Part shown: one piece after another, positions 12,531 to 25,210 of the stretch | Numbering within the stretch: position 1 is the first letter of the stretch | Layout of the letters: each line of letters opens with the position of its first letter | Assembly: GCA_033239525.1 (NCBI GenBank) | Contig: BSYO01000031.1 | Span: 1,488,001 to 1,552,000, forward strand | Length of the DNA stretch: 64,000 bases | Source: Nepenthes gracilis | Lineage: Eukaryota > Streptophyta > Magnoliopsida > Caryophyllales > Nepenthaceae | Direction of reading: 5' to 3' | Position numbers and translations under genes: made by a program | Notes under the pieces: model-generated | Seen by the model: the letters and a program-made list of their open reading frames with translations, nothing else | Database searches by the model: none | Told to the model about the DNA's origin: nothing

Positions 12531-14134
12531 TGTAATACCCGACTTCCCATTTGATTCATTTTGGATTTATATGTTATTTTAGGTATTTTAAAAACATTAA
12601 AATTAATTAAATATTATAAAATTTTAAAATATATTCGAAATAGCGGACGAGCGCTTGAGGTGCAAAATGCTGAGGAGGGGCACTCGAGGGCCACCTGAGT
12701 GGTGCTTGAGGCACCATTTTATTGAGAGTTAGCACAGGAGGGGCACTGAAGGCCATACTTGAGCATTGATCTGTGTATAAAAGGGGGAGTAACACACTAT
12801 TTGGCCATTCGCACCGCAGAAAGGAAGAACAGAGAGAGAAGAGAAAGAAGATAAGAGAGGAAGAAGAGATCGGATAGATTGGAACATCATTTAATCAAAT
12901 CTGTTTGGTTTGAAGTTAAGGCAAGTATCTATATGTACTATTATTGGTCTATTTTAATATTTGAAAAGTTTTGTATTTGATTTGGAGGTTTAACTTTCGT
13001 GCATGCTATTTTTATTTAGTCCACGTGTTTTCTTTGTATTTGTATAATATTTTTACTGATCTTGTGGGATTTTATTCTAAATTTGTAAATATTTGAGGGA
13101 TTTATTATTTTATAAAAAATAGGCAAATATTTAAAATCGTATATTTAAGTATTAGTATATTTGCATAGATAAAGTCATGAAAATCTGCATGGGCCGTATA
13201 TTAGTACTCAAATATCGTTATCTAAGAATTAAGGTCACTACCTTTGTAATATATGATTCGGATATGTGATTTGTGGCGTCTCTTCCGATGGGAGATTGTA
13301 TTCCTAACAAAAAAAATTATATGACTCATTTTTCCACTGGTAGGAAAAGGCTTCGTTTGTAATTGACTCACCCCATTTGTGTTTTAATAAGAACCATTGT
13401 AAGTAAATTAAACGAAAAACTAATATATTTGGATGTCCTAATTTATGTACTAAATTTGAGGATTGCACCCAAAGTTATGAGAAATAAAATATAGTGAGTA
13501 AATTTCTTATCTATGGAAGATTGAGTGTATAAATGGCCCTACTCATATGTTTAAATAGTGGTTGATATGGCTTAAATTTATTAGGAGTATGTGTAACTCT
13601 TCATCAAGTTGGTCTTATGATATTTGATTTTTAAATTTTGTACATACTTTGCATTTTTACATAGCTTACATTTAGATTTTGATTTGAGATTCGCAAATTT
13701 ATCCCTAGTTGGAATTTGGTTAGTCTCATATATTTGGATATGAAATTCGTTCCGGAACATGCTTTAATTTATATGATTTTGTTCCAACTTTTGTTTATTT
13801 ATATGTGATCTGGATCCGAATTTTAATTCATTCAGTATATCTTTTATATGGATATAATATAATTCAGATTATGTGATTTGACTTCGGATCACGATTTGTT
13901 ATGAGTACATTTTGATAGGACTATGTTTTAATTCGGCTTGTGATTTTAGTACAAGATTGGCCTCATGACTTTCGATTTTGACTTATGATTCGGATTTGTT
14001 ATTTGACTTCAAATATCGGATTTTTAAATTTGTGATTTGGCCTTCATTATTGGACTTTTGAATATGAGTCTCTTACCTATTTTTGATGTATTTATAGACC
14101 ATTCCTCTAATTTTGAACATGTTTATTTAATTGA

Positions 14135-14173
<39 letters not shown>

Positions 14174-14669
14174 ATCAATGTTGAGTTTCAAACTTACATT
14201 TTTTGTTTATTATTCCTTCAGAATAGAGGATTTGGTTATTGTGCAGGAGATTAGATGAAATTTGATTGCCATTCGATTATTTTGGTGAGTTTAACTTATT
14301 TCGGACCAGATATGTATTGGATACGTTTTGGATATTTGGTATGGCCGAATGTAGGCCCCCATTTATGCATTTGAGATTAGATGGATTGTGTACTTTGGGC
14401 ATTGTGGTTATATTATGGTTTGTCACCCCCTCATACAATTTATGTGGAGCAGGTTATATATTTGATGTTGTCTAAATAGTTATCCAATAGTCTTGTGACC
14501 GGTTTTGGGTCTATTTATGTTCATTATTATTATTATTATTATTTGAATAATAAAATTTTATATCTATTTATTTTGTCACCCCGGATTTGCCATTTGTATT
14601 ACTGTTTTAGATTCTTAAACTTTATAAATAATAATTAATTAGACCTATTTTAAATTCGGGTTTCTAACA
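12531..14669 (+). repeat. Gypsy-1 right (3') LTR
   Basis: Starts TGTAATACC and ends TTTCTAACA, 2139 bp. The TATA box TATAAAAG at 12777-12784 is intact, preceded by a GC-rich block. A leader motif TTAAGGCAAGTATCT lies at 12916-12930. Contains a (TA)n(TG)n microsatellite at 14134-14173 and an ATT run near 14523. Confidence 0.88.
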
Positions 14670-15610
14670 TAATCTATTTGTTGAGAATTCAAGTATACAT
14701 AGTAAACTAAAACATGTTTGAATATAATCTATTTATAATACAACAATTTTTATTTTGCTGAATGGAGAACTTTACATTACATATCACATATTTAAAACTT
14801 TTCTAAATTAGAGGAAAAGTAATATCTTTGTTTCCATTCTACAAGATAGAATTCTGAACAAATATTTATATAAAAATAATATATAATGTCAAATATTTAA
14901 ATATTTTATAATTTTATTTTTTACAATATCTCAAATATGAATGTAAGCCTTCAAAATAAAAAAAATGTATGGTAAAAATTGATAAAATCTCTAAATAATA
15001 GGCAAAAATAAATAAAAAAACTAAAAGATTTTGACAATATACTAAAAAATAAATTTAGATATACTTATCTCAAATCATTTATTTACATGATATTATGTGA
15101 AAAAGTCACGAAATCCTTTTCTTTCACCTCCTCTCTCTTCTTTCTTTTTTTATTTATTTCTCTTTTATCTTTTTTCCTCGCACCTAAAGGCTAAAATCAG
15201 TGTGAAGGGTTTTATATATCAGAATTGGCACATGAGCGCTGGTCAAGTGCAACTCCAACGTGAATTATTCTATTCAAATCATGTGTAAACGCCCCTCAAG
15301 CATGAAAATATTGTCAAAACATGCACAAAAATGAATTTGGTGCATTATCAGGCACTGGTCTTGATTACTCTAACACTTGAGTTTTTTTTTTTAAAAAAAA
15401 ATTATTATACAATTATTTTTCTAGTAACTAGACATAATGTTAGTCTCGAATCCAACAAGAAATCACAGCCTCATTTGTGACGGTTGGAGAGATAAATATT
15501 AAAAAATATTCTATATGATATGATATATGTTAGTTATTTATAAAAAAATTAAAGATATAATTATATATATGTTTATATTTTAATAAAAAAAGTTATTTTT
15601 GAATGATCTT
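14670..15610. repeat. Duplicated spacer, part 1 (copy A)
   Basis: AT-rich non-coding sequence matching 53247-54150 at high identity in the same orientation and position relative to the gypsy LTR. It includes a pyrimidine-rich tract near 15110-15170. A short frame starting at 15097 is present in both copies but is low-complexity. Confidence 0.8.
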
Positions 15611-16619
15611 TGAAAAAGGACTCTTTGTGTTCACATGAACAATCAAATTTCGACCCCGAGAAATATAGCAGAAGTAGTGAATAATAAATATCCAATACAC
15701 GTAAAGAATATTTAGTTCTAAATGCTAAAGGTAAAAAATGAGCATGCAAAATATAAACAAGTATAAATAACCATAAAAAGATACAATTTTTGGTGACGAA
15801 GGGAAAACTCGATACCTACGGTAATCGAGAAAAATCCTCCGGGCTTCAACGGCCAGGGAAGCAATGCACTATGAAAATCAACTTACAGTCCGAGTGATAA
15901 CGACGCGCTAACCTAACCGACTTACTCCCGACTTGTGATCCCTACCAAGGAACTCCTTGGATTTGCCCGCGGCAACGGAACCGGATACCTTTCGGTCTTC
16001 ATGTAAATCTTTCCTCTCTAGCCACTTGAATTGTCGAACACGATCGGGTCTCCTTATTCACGAACCAATGTCTCCAACGAATGTAGAAGGATGGAAGTGT
16101 TTGCAAGGTAAAGAGAAAAATGTAGAGAAAACTAGTTAGACATGAAGCTCAAAGTTGTAGCTTTTAGTTTTCTCAAAAGAAATAAGACCAATGGAGTATG
16201 AATGAGATTCTTCTCAAGTGGAGCACGAAATTAGTCTGTCAAGAGTCCTAGGGTTCCAACAATATAAGCCAAGTATTTATGGATGGTTCAAAATCCGCAT
16301 TTAAAAACATGCTCGTTGCCAACGCGCTTGAGCGCAGCTCGAGCCCTCGGCCGGCGCATGGAGAGTTTCCAGAGAAACCCTACGTGCGCTGGAGCGCGGG
16401 GCAGCGCACAGCGAGCGGGGGTTATTCTGGAAATTGGGTTCGAGCACGGGGACAGCTCACAGCGAGCGGGGTCCATTCTTGTTTTTAAGGTCGAGCGGGT
16501 AGCGAGCGCACAGAGGGCGCGGAGGCTTCGGACGGGCTCGAGCGACTGGAAGGCGGAAAGGACCGATACACTAGTACATAAGGTTACGAAAGTTGCCAAT
16601 TAGAAATATGACTCTAACA
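15611..16619 (-). repeat. SIRE derivative, left LTR (3' LTR)
   Basis: Runs TG..CA. A GC-rich core at 16322-16545 is full of CTCGAG/GAGCGC/GCGAGCGGG words and contains one fewer ~51-bp subrepeat than the right LTR. Confidence 0.8.
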
Positions 16620-18082
16620 ATCTCCCCCTTTGACAATTTCGTGACGAAACCCAGAAAATAAATAAATACAATAGAATCACGGGTTCAGACACCATCGAGA
16701 TAATATCCGTGTACATAAAAATCTACGCCTAGTAATACATAAGAGAAACAAAAAAAATGTAAACAGCTACACTAGTACTGCTGCGTCGAGGTGATGATAG
16801 CTGTGTTGATAGTGTAACTGAATTGCCTGGACAAGTAAGGTTAGTACCAACAAGGTAGAGTATAATATGGGAGAATAACAACATGCACTATAAATAAGCA
16901 TGAGATACAAGCAGTACTGAAATGTAAACAGAAATAACATATAACGAGTCCCCCCTAACGAAAATAACAAGACTCTCCCTAACAGTAATAATAACTGTAA
17001 TAATATTTCTCCTAATCTCCCCCATATGAAAATAATAAGGCTCCCTCCCTAACAGTAATAACAACCATGGAACATAAATAATCAGGCTCCGTCTACCCTA
17101 AACTCCTCCTATCAAAGTGAATCAAGTCTCCCCCCTTTTTGTCACGAATAGCCAATAGGTAATGTAGCTCACTTTTCTTAACCCAAACTTGTCGTACATA
17201 ATTCACTTTTGCATTCAAGCTTTTAACTTGTGCATCCAATTGTTGAATGTGATCAATAAGTTTATTCATTTTTAACCTTGGTCTTTGGTTGTGCAAAAGA
17301 TTCATGGTGTAGCATCATGGACGAATGTGACCAACTTTTTCACACGCATGACAAGTAGGCACAAACTTGGGTATGAAAGAACTGTTCATAGATCTTTGAA
17401 TATGTAGATTAGTTGAGCCAAATCTTTTCTCCACACGTTGAGGCACGGTCTTATGACTTTGGGTGTGATGATGTGTTGGTGTGAAATTTTCTTGGCGTGA
17501 ATAAATACAGTTTTAGGTTTCACGTCATTTTGAACAATATTTACAACATACCCCAAACCCTGTTTATTTCGATCAATTTTTTCCAACCCGAGCATATGAT
17601 CAAGTTTTGTTGTCCCATTTAAGAATTGTTTCAAATCTTTTCTCGTGGCCTCAAGTTCAGATTCCAAAGTCGTGATTTGTTTAGAAAATTAGATTTTCAG
17701 ATTCTCAATTTCTTAGCTTTTAGCATCTAACTTGTATTCGAGAGATAAGTTTTCTTTTTCCAAATCTATGATCCTACCGTTTAGGGTTCTATTTAATTTC
17801 TTTATTTTCAAACATTCCCTAAACAGTTTATCATATGCTTTTTGAAGGCCATCAAATTTAACTTCTGACTCATCCACAGAGTCATCAGATTGATTAAAGT
17901 TTTCTACTAAATTTTCACACATTGAGGTCATAAAGGCCATGTACTTGACAGGGCCATCTGTAGAATATTTTTCACCCTCTACTTCTTCATCATCATTTAA
18001 GATCACATTAGCTTTAAAAGTTTGACCTTGTTGGCATTTAAAGTTTGGACCTTCGTGGGTAATATCCAATAGTGGACCCCGA
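16620..18082 (-). pseudogene. SIRE-like gag-protease linker fragment
   Basis: Minus-strand remnant, upstream to downstream: an acidic segment ending in a Leu/Lys/Glu-rich coiled-coil-like stretch (18069-17713); a second segment containing TTKLDHMLGLEK and GLGYV (17667-17386), which matches the conserved linker after the zinc knuckle of SIRE-type polyproteins; a zinc-finger-like segment (FVPTCHACEKVGHIRP) across about 17380-17300; and a tail with QVWVKKSEL (17305-17093). Internal stops separate them. Protease, integrase and reverse transcriptase are absent. Confidence 0.7.
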
Positions 18083-19107
18083 GAAAGAACTCTTTGTGCT
18101 CACGTGAACAATCAAGTTTCGACCCCGAGAAATATAGTGAAAATAGTAAACAATAAATATCCAATATACGTAAAGAATATTTAGTTCTAGACATTAAAGG
18201 TAAGAAACGAGCATGCAAAATATAAACAAGTATAAACAACCATAAAAAGACACGATTTTTGGTGATGAAGGAAAAACTCGATACCCAAAGTAATCGAGAA
18301 AAATCCTCCGGGCTTCAACGGCCAGGGAAGCAATGCACTATGAAAATCAACTTACAGTCCGGGTGGTAACGACGCGCTAACCTAGCCGACTTACTCTCGA
18401 CTTGTGATCCCTACCAAGGAACTCCTTGGATTTGCCCGCGGCAACGAAACTGGACATATTCCGGTCTTCACGTCAATCTTTCTTCTCTAGCCACTTGAAT
18501 TGTCTAACACGATCGGGTCTCCTTCTTCACGGACCAACGTCTCCAACGAAGGTAGAAGGATGGAAGTGTTTGCAAGGTAAAAAGAAAAATGTAAACAAAA
18601 CTAGTTAGACATGAAGCTCAAAGTTGTAGCTTTTAGTTTTCTGAAAAGAAACATGACCAATGGAGTATGAATGAGATTTTTCTCAAGTGGAGCACGAAAT
18701 AGGTCTGTCAAGAGTCCTAGGGTTCCAACAATATAAGCCAAGTATTTATAGATGGCTCAAAATCTACATTTAAAAACATGCCCGTTGCCAACGCGCTCGA
18801 GCTATTCTCGAGCGTGCGGCGGGCGCATGGAGAGTTTTCGGAGAAACCCTACGTGCGCTCCAGCGCAGGGCGGCGCACAGCGAGCGGGGCTTATTCTGGA
18901 AATTGGGCTCGAGCACGGGGGTGGTGCACAGCGAGCGGGAGTTATTCTAGAAATTGGGCTCGAGCGCAGGGTTGGCGCACAGCAAGCAGGGTTCATTCTG
19001 GTTTTTAAGGTCGAGCGGGTAGCGAGCGCATGGAGGGCCCGGAGGCTTCGGACGGGCTCAAGCGATTGGATGGCGGAAAGAACCGATACACTAGTACATA
19101 AGGTCAC
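18083..19107 (-). repeat. SIRE derivative, right LTR (5' LTR, end-truncated)
   Basis: Near-identical to 15611-16590, but the final ~28 bp found in the left LTR are missing at the host boundary. Its GC-rich core holds three ~51-bp units starting CGCACAGCGAGCGGG near 18874, against two in the left LTR. Confidence 0.78.
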
Positions 19108-19109
19108 GG

Positions 19110-19628
19110 CTTAATTTTGGATGGACATAAGAATATTTATGCAATTAAGGAATAAGCATTCTTCCTAGACTATATTTGATAAAATTATTCATCTATGTTA
19201 TAGATAGAAAAATAACTTTCTGAATCATATGTGACATCTACCCATTAAATTTTTCAATATTGACGAGTCTTCCAAAAAAAAAATAACATACAATTCTTTC
19301 CATAAAAGTTTATATCTCTTATAAAAAAAATAATTCTTTACATAAAAATTTATAACTCTTATTTAAAAAAAAAGATAATAATAAAAAAATCAATTTTGAA
19401 TTGTTTAAAAAAAATAATCCATAAATAATTTTATAGTGTAAGGATAAAAAATCTTGTAATTTAAAAAAATCCCATGAGGTCTCTTTCTCTTTTTTCTTTT
19501 TTCTTTTTTGACTTTTCTAGTTATAGTTGTTGAATTGATTTTGATAATCGCACCCGGAATCTCAAATTTACAACTAAAGAGCCTGTATCCAGTGACAATT
19601 TTTTATATAGATATTTTTATGTAACAAG
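19110..19628. repeat. Duplicated spacer, part 2 (copy A)
   Basis: AT-rich sequence matching 54155-54692. Its last five bases (ACAAG, 19624-19628) are the left target duplication of the solo LTR. Confidence 0.8.
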
Positions 19629-20962
19629 TGATGCATATCTGGATCCGACTTCGAACAGATTCGGATTCTTCTGGATGATGTGAACTGGCTCCGTTCACCG
19701 AGTACGAATCTTGCACACCACTAAAACGAACAAGAGGTCAGCGTTAATGGCGGGAGGTAATCCCACCGAAAACACTCCGACGCTCAAGTCAGTAAACAGC
19801 CTTCAATGGAAGGAACTGAAAGATAGAGAGAGTAATGGGAGAGGGGAAGAGAGTGCCTTCTTCCAGATGTCAGAGAGGCGTAGGGCCTTTCTCGTATCTG
19901 GATGGTGGGAAGGCAGAGAACGGCCGTAAAGACTCGTTCGTTGCCTTGGAGTTTGATTGTGTTTGAGAGTTTGGCTGCTGGGAACCAGAGCTTGTTTCTC
20001 AGAGTACTTAGGGTTTTCTGTGTGAGTGAAAGCTTCTAAGAAAACGTCAATGAAAGCCTGAATGAAAGCATCCAAGAAAGCGTGCCCTGGATGGTGAATC
20101 CAGGGCCTCTTTTATGGCAAAGATGGCGATCCTCCTTCTTTGGAAGGAACGATCGTCCCAGTGATCTGCTCCTGGCCTTCCTTTTGGAGGCTGATACTTA
20201 TTGCCCAATTGTGGAGGATTGTTTCCTTCTGAGGCGGCCAACCACTTTCCAAGTTAGCTTCTTTTCTTCCCAGCATGTTACCGTTGGGGTTCCTTGGCTG
20301 GCAAGGAGTTGGGAAGATCTGGCGCCTTCCTTATTTGAAGGGCGCCAATCTTGCTGATATTCCTTTTGATATCGTGGAATATCCTTGGAGGATCGTGGTT
20401 GGCTTTTTTATGATTGGTGGGCCTAAACGGGTCAGGCTCGTTACTGTTGAAAGGCTTCTTGGAGCCCAACGTGCAAAGCGCGGACGGTCAACGCTCGGGT
20501 TGATCGTCTGCGTGCTTGTTGGCCGCCCTTATGAAAGGTTTCCGTCGTTAGCCTCCAGATGGGCTTTGGGCCTGAGTGAGCCAGGCCCAATATTGTAGAA
20601 GAGCCCTTTTGGGCCCAATGTATGGGGTGCAGACAGTCAACGTCCGAGTTGACCGTCAGAGTGTTGGCCGCCCTCGTGGAGAACAGAGGGAGAGCAGCTG
20701 GCGATCAACTGATGGGCTGTGAGCCAGAATGGAATAAGCCCATCACTGCAGCAAAGCCTCTAAATGCCTAACAAAACTAGTCAACGATGATTTGACTGTT
20801 TGTGAGTAAGTTGGCTGCCAGGACGGTCAACGCCAACGTTGACCGTCTTCGGCTTTCCAGTTTCTAAGCCATCTTCTTACTGGGCCGTCAGAAATGTTGA
20901 CTGGCCTTTCTGGGCTTCTGTTGACCTTTCTTTGGGCCAGCACATTATTGGTGTACCCATCA
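19629..20962. mobile_element. Solo LTR (1334 bp) with 5-bp target duplication
   Basis: Begins TGATGCATA and ends TACCCATCA, giving TG..CA with 5-bp inverted ends. It is flanked by ACAAG on both sides (19624-19628 and 20963-20967). The spacer copy has an uninterrupted site at 54685-54700. GC content is well above the surroundings. Several GGTCAAC/GTTGACC palindromes lie at 20486-20844. No coding or internal retrotransposon sequence is present. Orientation is undetermined; the CATCA end, reverse-complemented, reads like common plant LTR starts (TGATGGGTACACC). Confidence 0.85.
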
Positions 20963-22393
20963 ACAAGTAATATGTTTTTTGGGTTATAATTAAGCATATT
21001 ATCATGTTAATAGTTGAGATTATTTTAAAAGTAATAAATAATAGAGATTTAAATGATATTTTAATATATCATTTTAATTTTTTTTTATATTTTAAAAATA
21101 AATTCCAACTATTTAATAGATCTGAAAATTAAAAATTTCAGATTAGCGTAATAGTCAAATATAGACTTTAGAAATAGTGTAATTTTTAAAATCATGTCAT
21201 TGATGATGTGACAATGATAATTAAAGGATGTTCAGTCAACATCATTATTTATTCAACGATTTTGGTTTTCAAACACGCTTCAATCATACAAATAATGAGG
21301 TGTGTTTGATCTTATCCAAACGCCTTTAACTGATATTGTCTTAATTGTGTAGATAATAACACAATGTTTGATATGGGTTTAAATATTATGCCCTTTGTCT
21401 TTGCTGATTATTAACCATATAAATTAAAAAAAAAATAAATTTTAAATTTATATTAATTATAAATTTATAGAAATTAAATGTAGAGTGCCCTAACTTACAT
21501 TTTAGACTCTTTCTTTTGTCATTATCACGGGTAAAACCATTACAATCACTCATTTAATGATACGATATCATTTCATATTCTTTCTAATTGTATAAAATAT
21601 ATTAAATTGAATTACTTACTAAAATATACAAGATTATTGATAAATTATTTTCCCAAACCAGAGGGATTTTTTTTTCAATTCTGAAAGTTTTCAGAGAATA
21701 TTCATGAGATCTCCAATCTCTTTTCATTTTTATTTTTGTAAAAAAAATATACATTTCTGTTTTATAAGTTTAGATCAAATTCTCAGCATATAATCTTAAC
21801 CTTAATCTTAAGTACCATATATCAGATGTACAAGATACATAGTAATAAAAACTAAACTTAGGATTATACATCCGAACATAATAACTCAAATAATCCTTAC
21901 CAACTACGCCAATCCCAAAAATATTCTATTTAAAAGGTAAATGTTTAATTAAAGCAAGTAAAGGAAGTCTGGTTTAAAAAAAAAATTATTAGGAGATATT
22001 TTTTATTTAATTTTGGGATACTTTTAACAATATTTTTTTATCAGTCTATTTTTATATTAGTCAATTAGTATAAAAGGGTGAATAAAAAATCACATTATCT
22101 AAAATGACCTAAAGATAACTAGAGAACGTTCTTTTATCCTCACTATTTATTTTAGAATTTTTATTTTTGAGCATACTTTAATTGTATGGATGATGTGGCT
22201 TATCTAGTTGCAGATATATGTTATACCTGGTGTGACTAGTTGGCACAACTCAAAATTTTCTATGTAAACAATCAAAAGTTTTTGACTTGTGAAATTAGGC
22301 TAATATTATGAATGATATATATTGATAATTAAACTAAAAATTTTAAATTAATCAAAGAAAAAATTTTTAATTGACCCTATTAATTTGTCTATT
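20963..22393. repeat. Duplicated spacer, part 3 (copy A)
   Basis: AT-rich, non-coding, matching 54693-55968. It ends at the boundary of a reverse-oriented gypsy LTR. Confidence 0.78.
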
Positions 22394-24031
22394 TGTTTCA
22401 CGAACTAGACCTAAAATAAGTCTAATAATAAAATATTATAAAATTAAAATTTTAAATAAATGTAATAATAAACAACAAATTTTAAATTCGAATATGACAG
22501 ATCAGACAAACACAGGACCCAACAAAGTCGTAACATATACAGGATCTCATTGGATATAAATTCAGACAATGTAATAAAACCTACTATCCAAAAGTTATAA
22601 GGAAGATATCCAAGTAATAATAACTCATCTACATAATATGTCCAATCCAACAATTCTCAAAATATAATCCAAGGGCCCTAATCCGGCCATACACAAACAT
22701 CCAAAATACACTCTCATGATCCAAACATCAATCAAAATAAAGCATACGTACTCACCAAACCAACAATGCTGTGTCAAATTTGTCTGAACTCATACAAGCG
22801 TATCCAACCCACCAGTCCGAAAAGATAAAAATGAAGACATGAGCCTAAAACTCAGTAGTTTTTTTAAACAAATCCAAGCCGAAATGCAAAGTATGCACAT
22901 AAATAGATAACCAAAGATTAAAAAAAAAAAGCTAATTTGAAGAAGAGTTACATATACTTCCAATAACTTTAAACCATATCAATTACAATTTAGATCAACA
23001 TGCTAGACCATCTATGTACCTAGTCTTCTATAGATACAAAGCAAGCTCACTATATTTTACTACTCGCGATATTGTGTGCAATATTTAAATTTATTAGATA
23101 TATTAGGACAGCGAAATATGTATAAAATTTTCGTTAACTCATTACAGTGGTTCTTATTATCACAAAGTGGGGTAGGTCTAGCTATAAACAAAGCCATCTT
23201 CTTGCCACTGGAAATGGGAGTCACAAATATTTTTTCATCGGGAACAAAATTTTTCTGTTGGAAGAGGCGCCACAAATCACATACCTAAATTACATCATAT
23301 ATCAAAACACAAAGGTAGTGACCTCATACCCGATACATGCATGTGTACCAATGCATGGTCTATGTAAGTTTTCATAGCCATTTTCATATAAACATACTGA
23401 TATAGAGTATATATAGACTTAAATATTCATACTAGTTTCCATAAAATCAATAGGACCCCCAAATTCACAGAATACAAACAGAAACCCAAATCGACCGGTA
23501 AATATTACATACATATTCATAAGAGTCAAATAGGGTAGATAAAAATAATATGTATATATATAAAAATCTCTCAAAATATAAACAAACATTATTAGACACA
23601 ATCAGACAAATGATAAGGTATCTAAATACTTATATTTACCTTATATCAAGAAAATATAACAAAAAGATACTCTGAGATACTCAAACATCACATTCTCTCC
23701 CTTCTTCCTCCCACTCTTTTTCTCTCCTCACTACTTTCTCCTATGAAAATAGGAGAAACAATGCGCAACTCTATTAATAAGCCAAATAGTGCTCAAGTGC
23801 TACCACAAGTGTGCCTCGGGCACCACCAATCTATTTTTGGTGCTCGATCACAGCCTAGGGCATAGGCCCTCCAGAATTAGGGCTCAGGCGCTACTCGGGC
23901 ATACTTCAGATGCAAAACTGGGAACTGAAATTCCTTAAAAATTTCACAATTCATAATCATTTCAAACAATCCAAACAACCCAAAATTATAATTAATATCA
24001 AAATAAATCAAATAAGGATCCGGATATCACA
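22394..24031 (-). repeat. Reverse-oriented gypsy LTR, copy A (E-A)
   Basis: On the minus strand it begins TGTGATATCCGG at 24031 and runs in the same order as the gypsy-1 LTR: AT-rich start, GC-rich promoter block (23780-23910), then the 'ctcttccaacagaaaaat' and 'cataaatagaagac'-like blocks. It matches 55969-57432, which is followed by real pol sequence; here the pol is missing beyond 24058. Confidence 0.78.
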
Positions 24032-24058
24032 ATTGTTTCCTCCATATAAAAATTTTGG

Positions 24059-24860
24059 AGTAAGTGAGATGTTTTGCTTTTGGGAAAATATTTATACTCT
24101 GAATATCGAGGTTATAAATTATGAATGAGAAGCCTCCATGGATTTTGATTTTGGGGTTGTCGAGGACCGTGAGAAATATGAATGCAGTTTAGGTATTGTG
24201 GATTGGGTATTTGTGAATTGGCCCATTTATTGCCAATTTGAATGATGCATTGAATCGATTAAGTTGACTCATTGGTATGGCAATGGGAAAATGAGATTGC
24301 AAAATATTTCAGATTTGAGATTTGTGCTAAAATTTTGGACAAATTTTCTTAAAACATTGAGCGCCAAGTTAAAATTTGATATAGCAATCATTTATAATCA
24401 AACGATCGATGAGAGTGGAGCAGCAGAAATTTATGGGTCATAGTCATCTGTCACAAGATTTGATCTGAGGATTGAAATAAGAAATCAGATTTGTAGCCCG
24501 ATTAGAGATTCAAGAAGTATAGTTAGATATTTCTAGAAGCATCCTGAAAAGGAGAATTTTGAGTTTTGGGAGCGAATGATAAATTGAGATTGAGATTCTT
24601 TAGGCCATTTTAGGTTTTTAGTGAATCGGAGAGATGACCTATGAATTGGCATTGCCCTAAGTTTGGTAGATCGTTATGATGTGTTTTACATAGATATATT
24701 GAGAAGATATATGATTAAGTGTGATTAAGTGATCTTTCGTATGCGATTAAGTGTAAGTTGTTGACAATTTTGAGGAGCTATTTTATATTGAGGTTTTTGC
24801 TCAAATTTTGAGATAGAAAAGATTAGGTATTGAGAATTATATTTTCAGAGGAATCATTTG
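24059..24860 (+). pseudogene. Gypsy integrase C-terminal remnant
   Basis: Plus-strand, heavily mutated. Around 24370-24430 a frame resembles the conserved integrase segment with LSAKLKFD, and at 24540-24700 the C-terminal GPFEIL/GEVTYELAL-type segment is recognisable in both protein and DNA alignment with 12140-12270. It points opposite to the adjacent LTR at 22394-24031, so a rearrangement joined them at about 24058. Confidence 0.55.
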
Positions 24861-24870
24861 GTTGAGGTTA

Positions 24871-25210
24871 AATTTGAAACCCTCTTTCTCTCCCCTAAAA
24901 CCCTCTCTTTTCCCCCTGCTTTCCTCTCTTTCCTTCTGGCTTCGATTCCTTCGTTGTTGTTGTTGTTGTTATTATTATTATTATTACTACGTTATATATA
25001 TATATATATATATTTCTTTAAATTACAAAAACCCAAAACGATATTCGGGCGGCTGAACGGGCGTACTTCGGATGCCGGCCCATTAGATCCAAATATTCTT
25101 CAAATTTTTATAATATTTAATTAATTTTTTTCACACCGAAATTATCCAAAATTATCAAAAATAATAAATAATCTCAATTTAATTGGATAAAAATATTTCA
25201 GGATGTTACA
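24871..25210 (-). repeat. Gypsy LTR 5' fragment (minus) with microsatellites
   Basis: On the minus strand it starts TGTAACATCC at 25210 and resembles the first ~340 bp of the gypsy-1 LTR. It contains a (GTT)n(ATT)n run at 24953-24988 and a (TA)n run at about 24993-25012, next to a pyrimidine-rich tract. Confidence 0.5.

Larger units (their letters stand above)
7111..14669 (+). mobile_element. Gypsy-1: decayed Ty3/gypsy retrotransposon with 2.1-kb LTRs
   Basis: Two direct LTRs (7111-9251 and 12531-14669) flank a 3.3-kb interior. The order is primer-binding site, gag fragment, protease fragment, reverse transcriptase/RNase H, integrase C-terminus. LTRs begin TGTAATACC, and the right one ends in AACA. 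The interior is short for a gypsy element and has a deletion between gag and protease near 9850-9960. No 5-bp target duplication is evident (ATTGT against TAATC), consistent with age or rearrangement. Confidence 0.85.
15611..19109 (-). mobile_element. SIRE/Maximus-like Ty1/copia deletion derivative
   Basis: Two direct ~1-kb LTRs (15611-16619 and about 18083-19107) flank a 1.46-kb interior. The minus-strand polypurine tract AAAGGGGGAGAT directly precedes the LTR start TGTTAGAGTC at 16619. This PPT/LTR arrangement and the interior protein are typical of SIRE-type copia elements. All of pol is absent, so the element is non-autonomous. The spacer copy at 54150 shows the empty site. The right LTR lacks the terminal ~28 bp at the host junction, so no target duplication can be read. 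Confidence 0.8.

Noticed and set aside
14523..14545. ATT runs and similar microsatellites as possible regulatory arrays
   Set aside because: Simple-sequence length variation, common in LTR tails.
16279..19114. GC-rich Arg/Ala-rich frames of about 100-120 codons on both strands
   Set aside because: They lie in the GC-rich core of the SIRE-derivative LTRs, and equivalent frames appear in both LTRs on both strands.
19711..20598. Several 60-107 codon frames in a region of near-coding GC content
   Set aside because: The whole segment is bounded by TG..CA and ACAAG target duplications and absent from block B, so it is a solo LTR.
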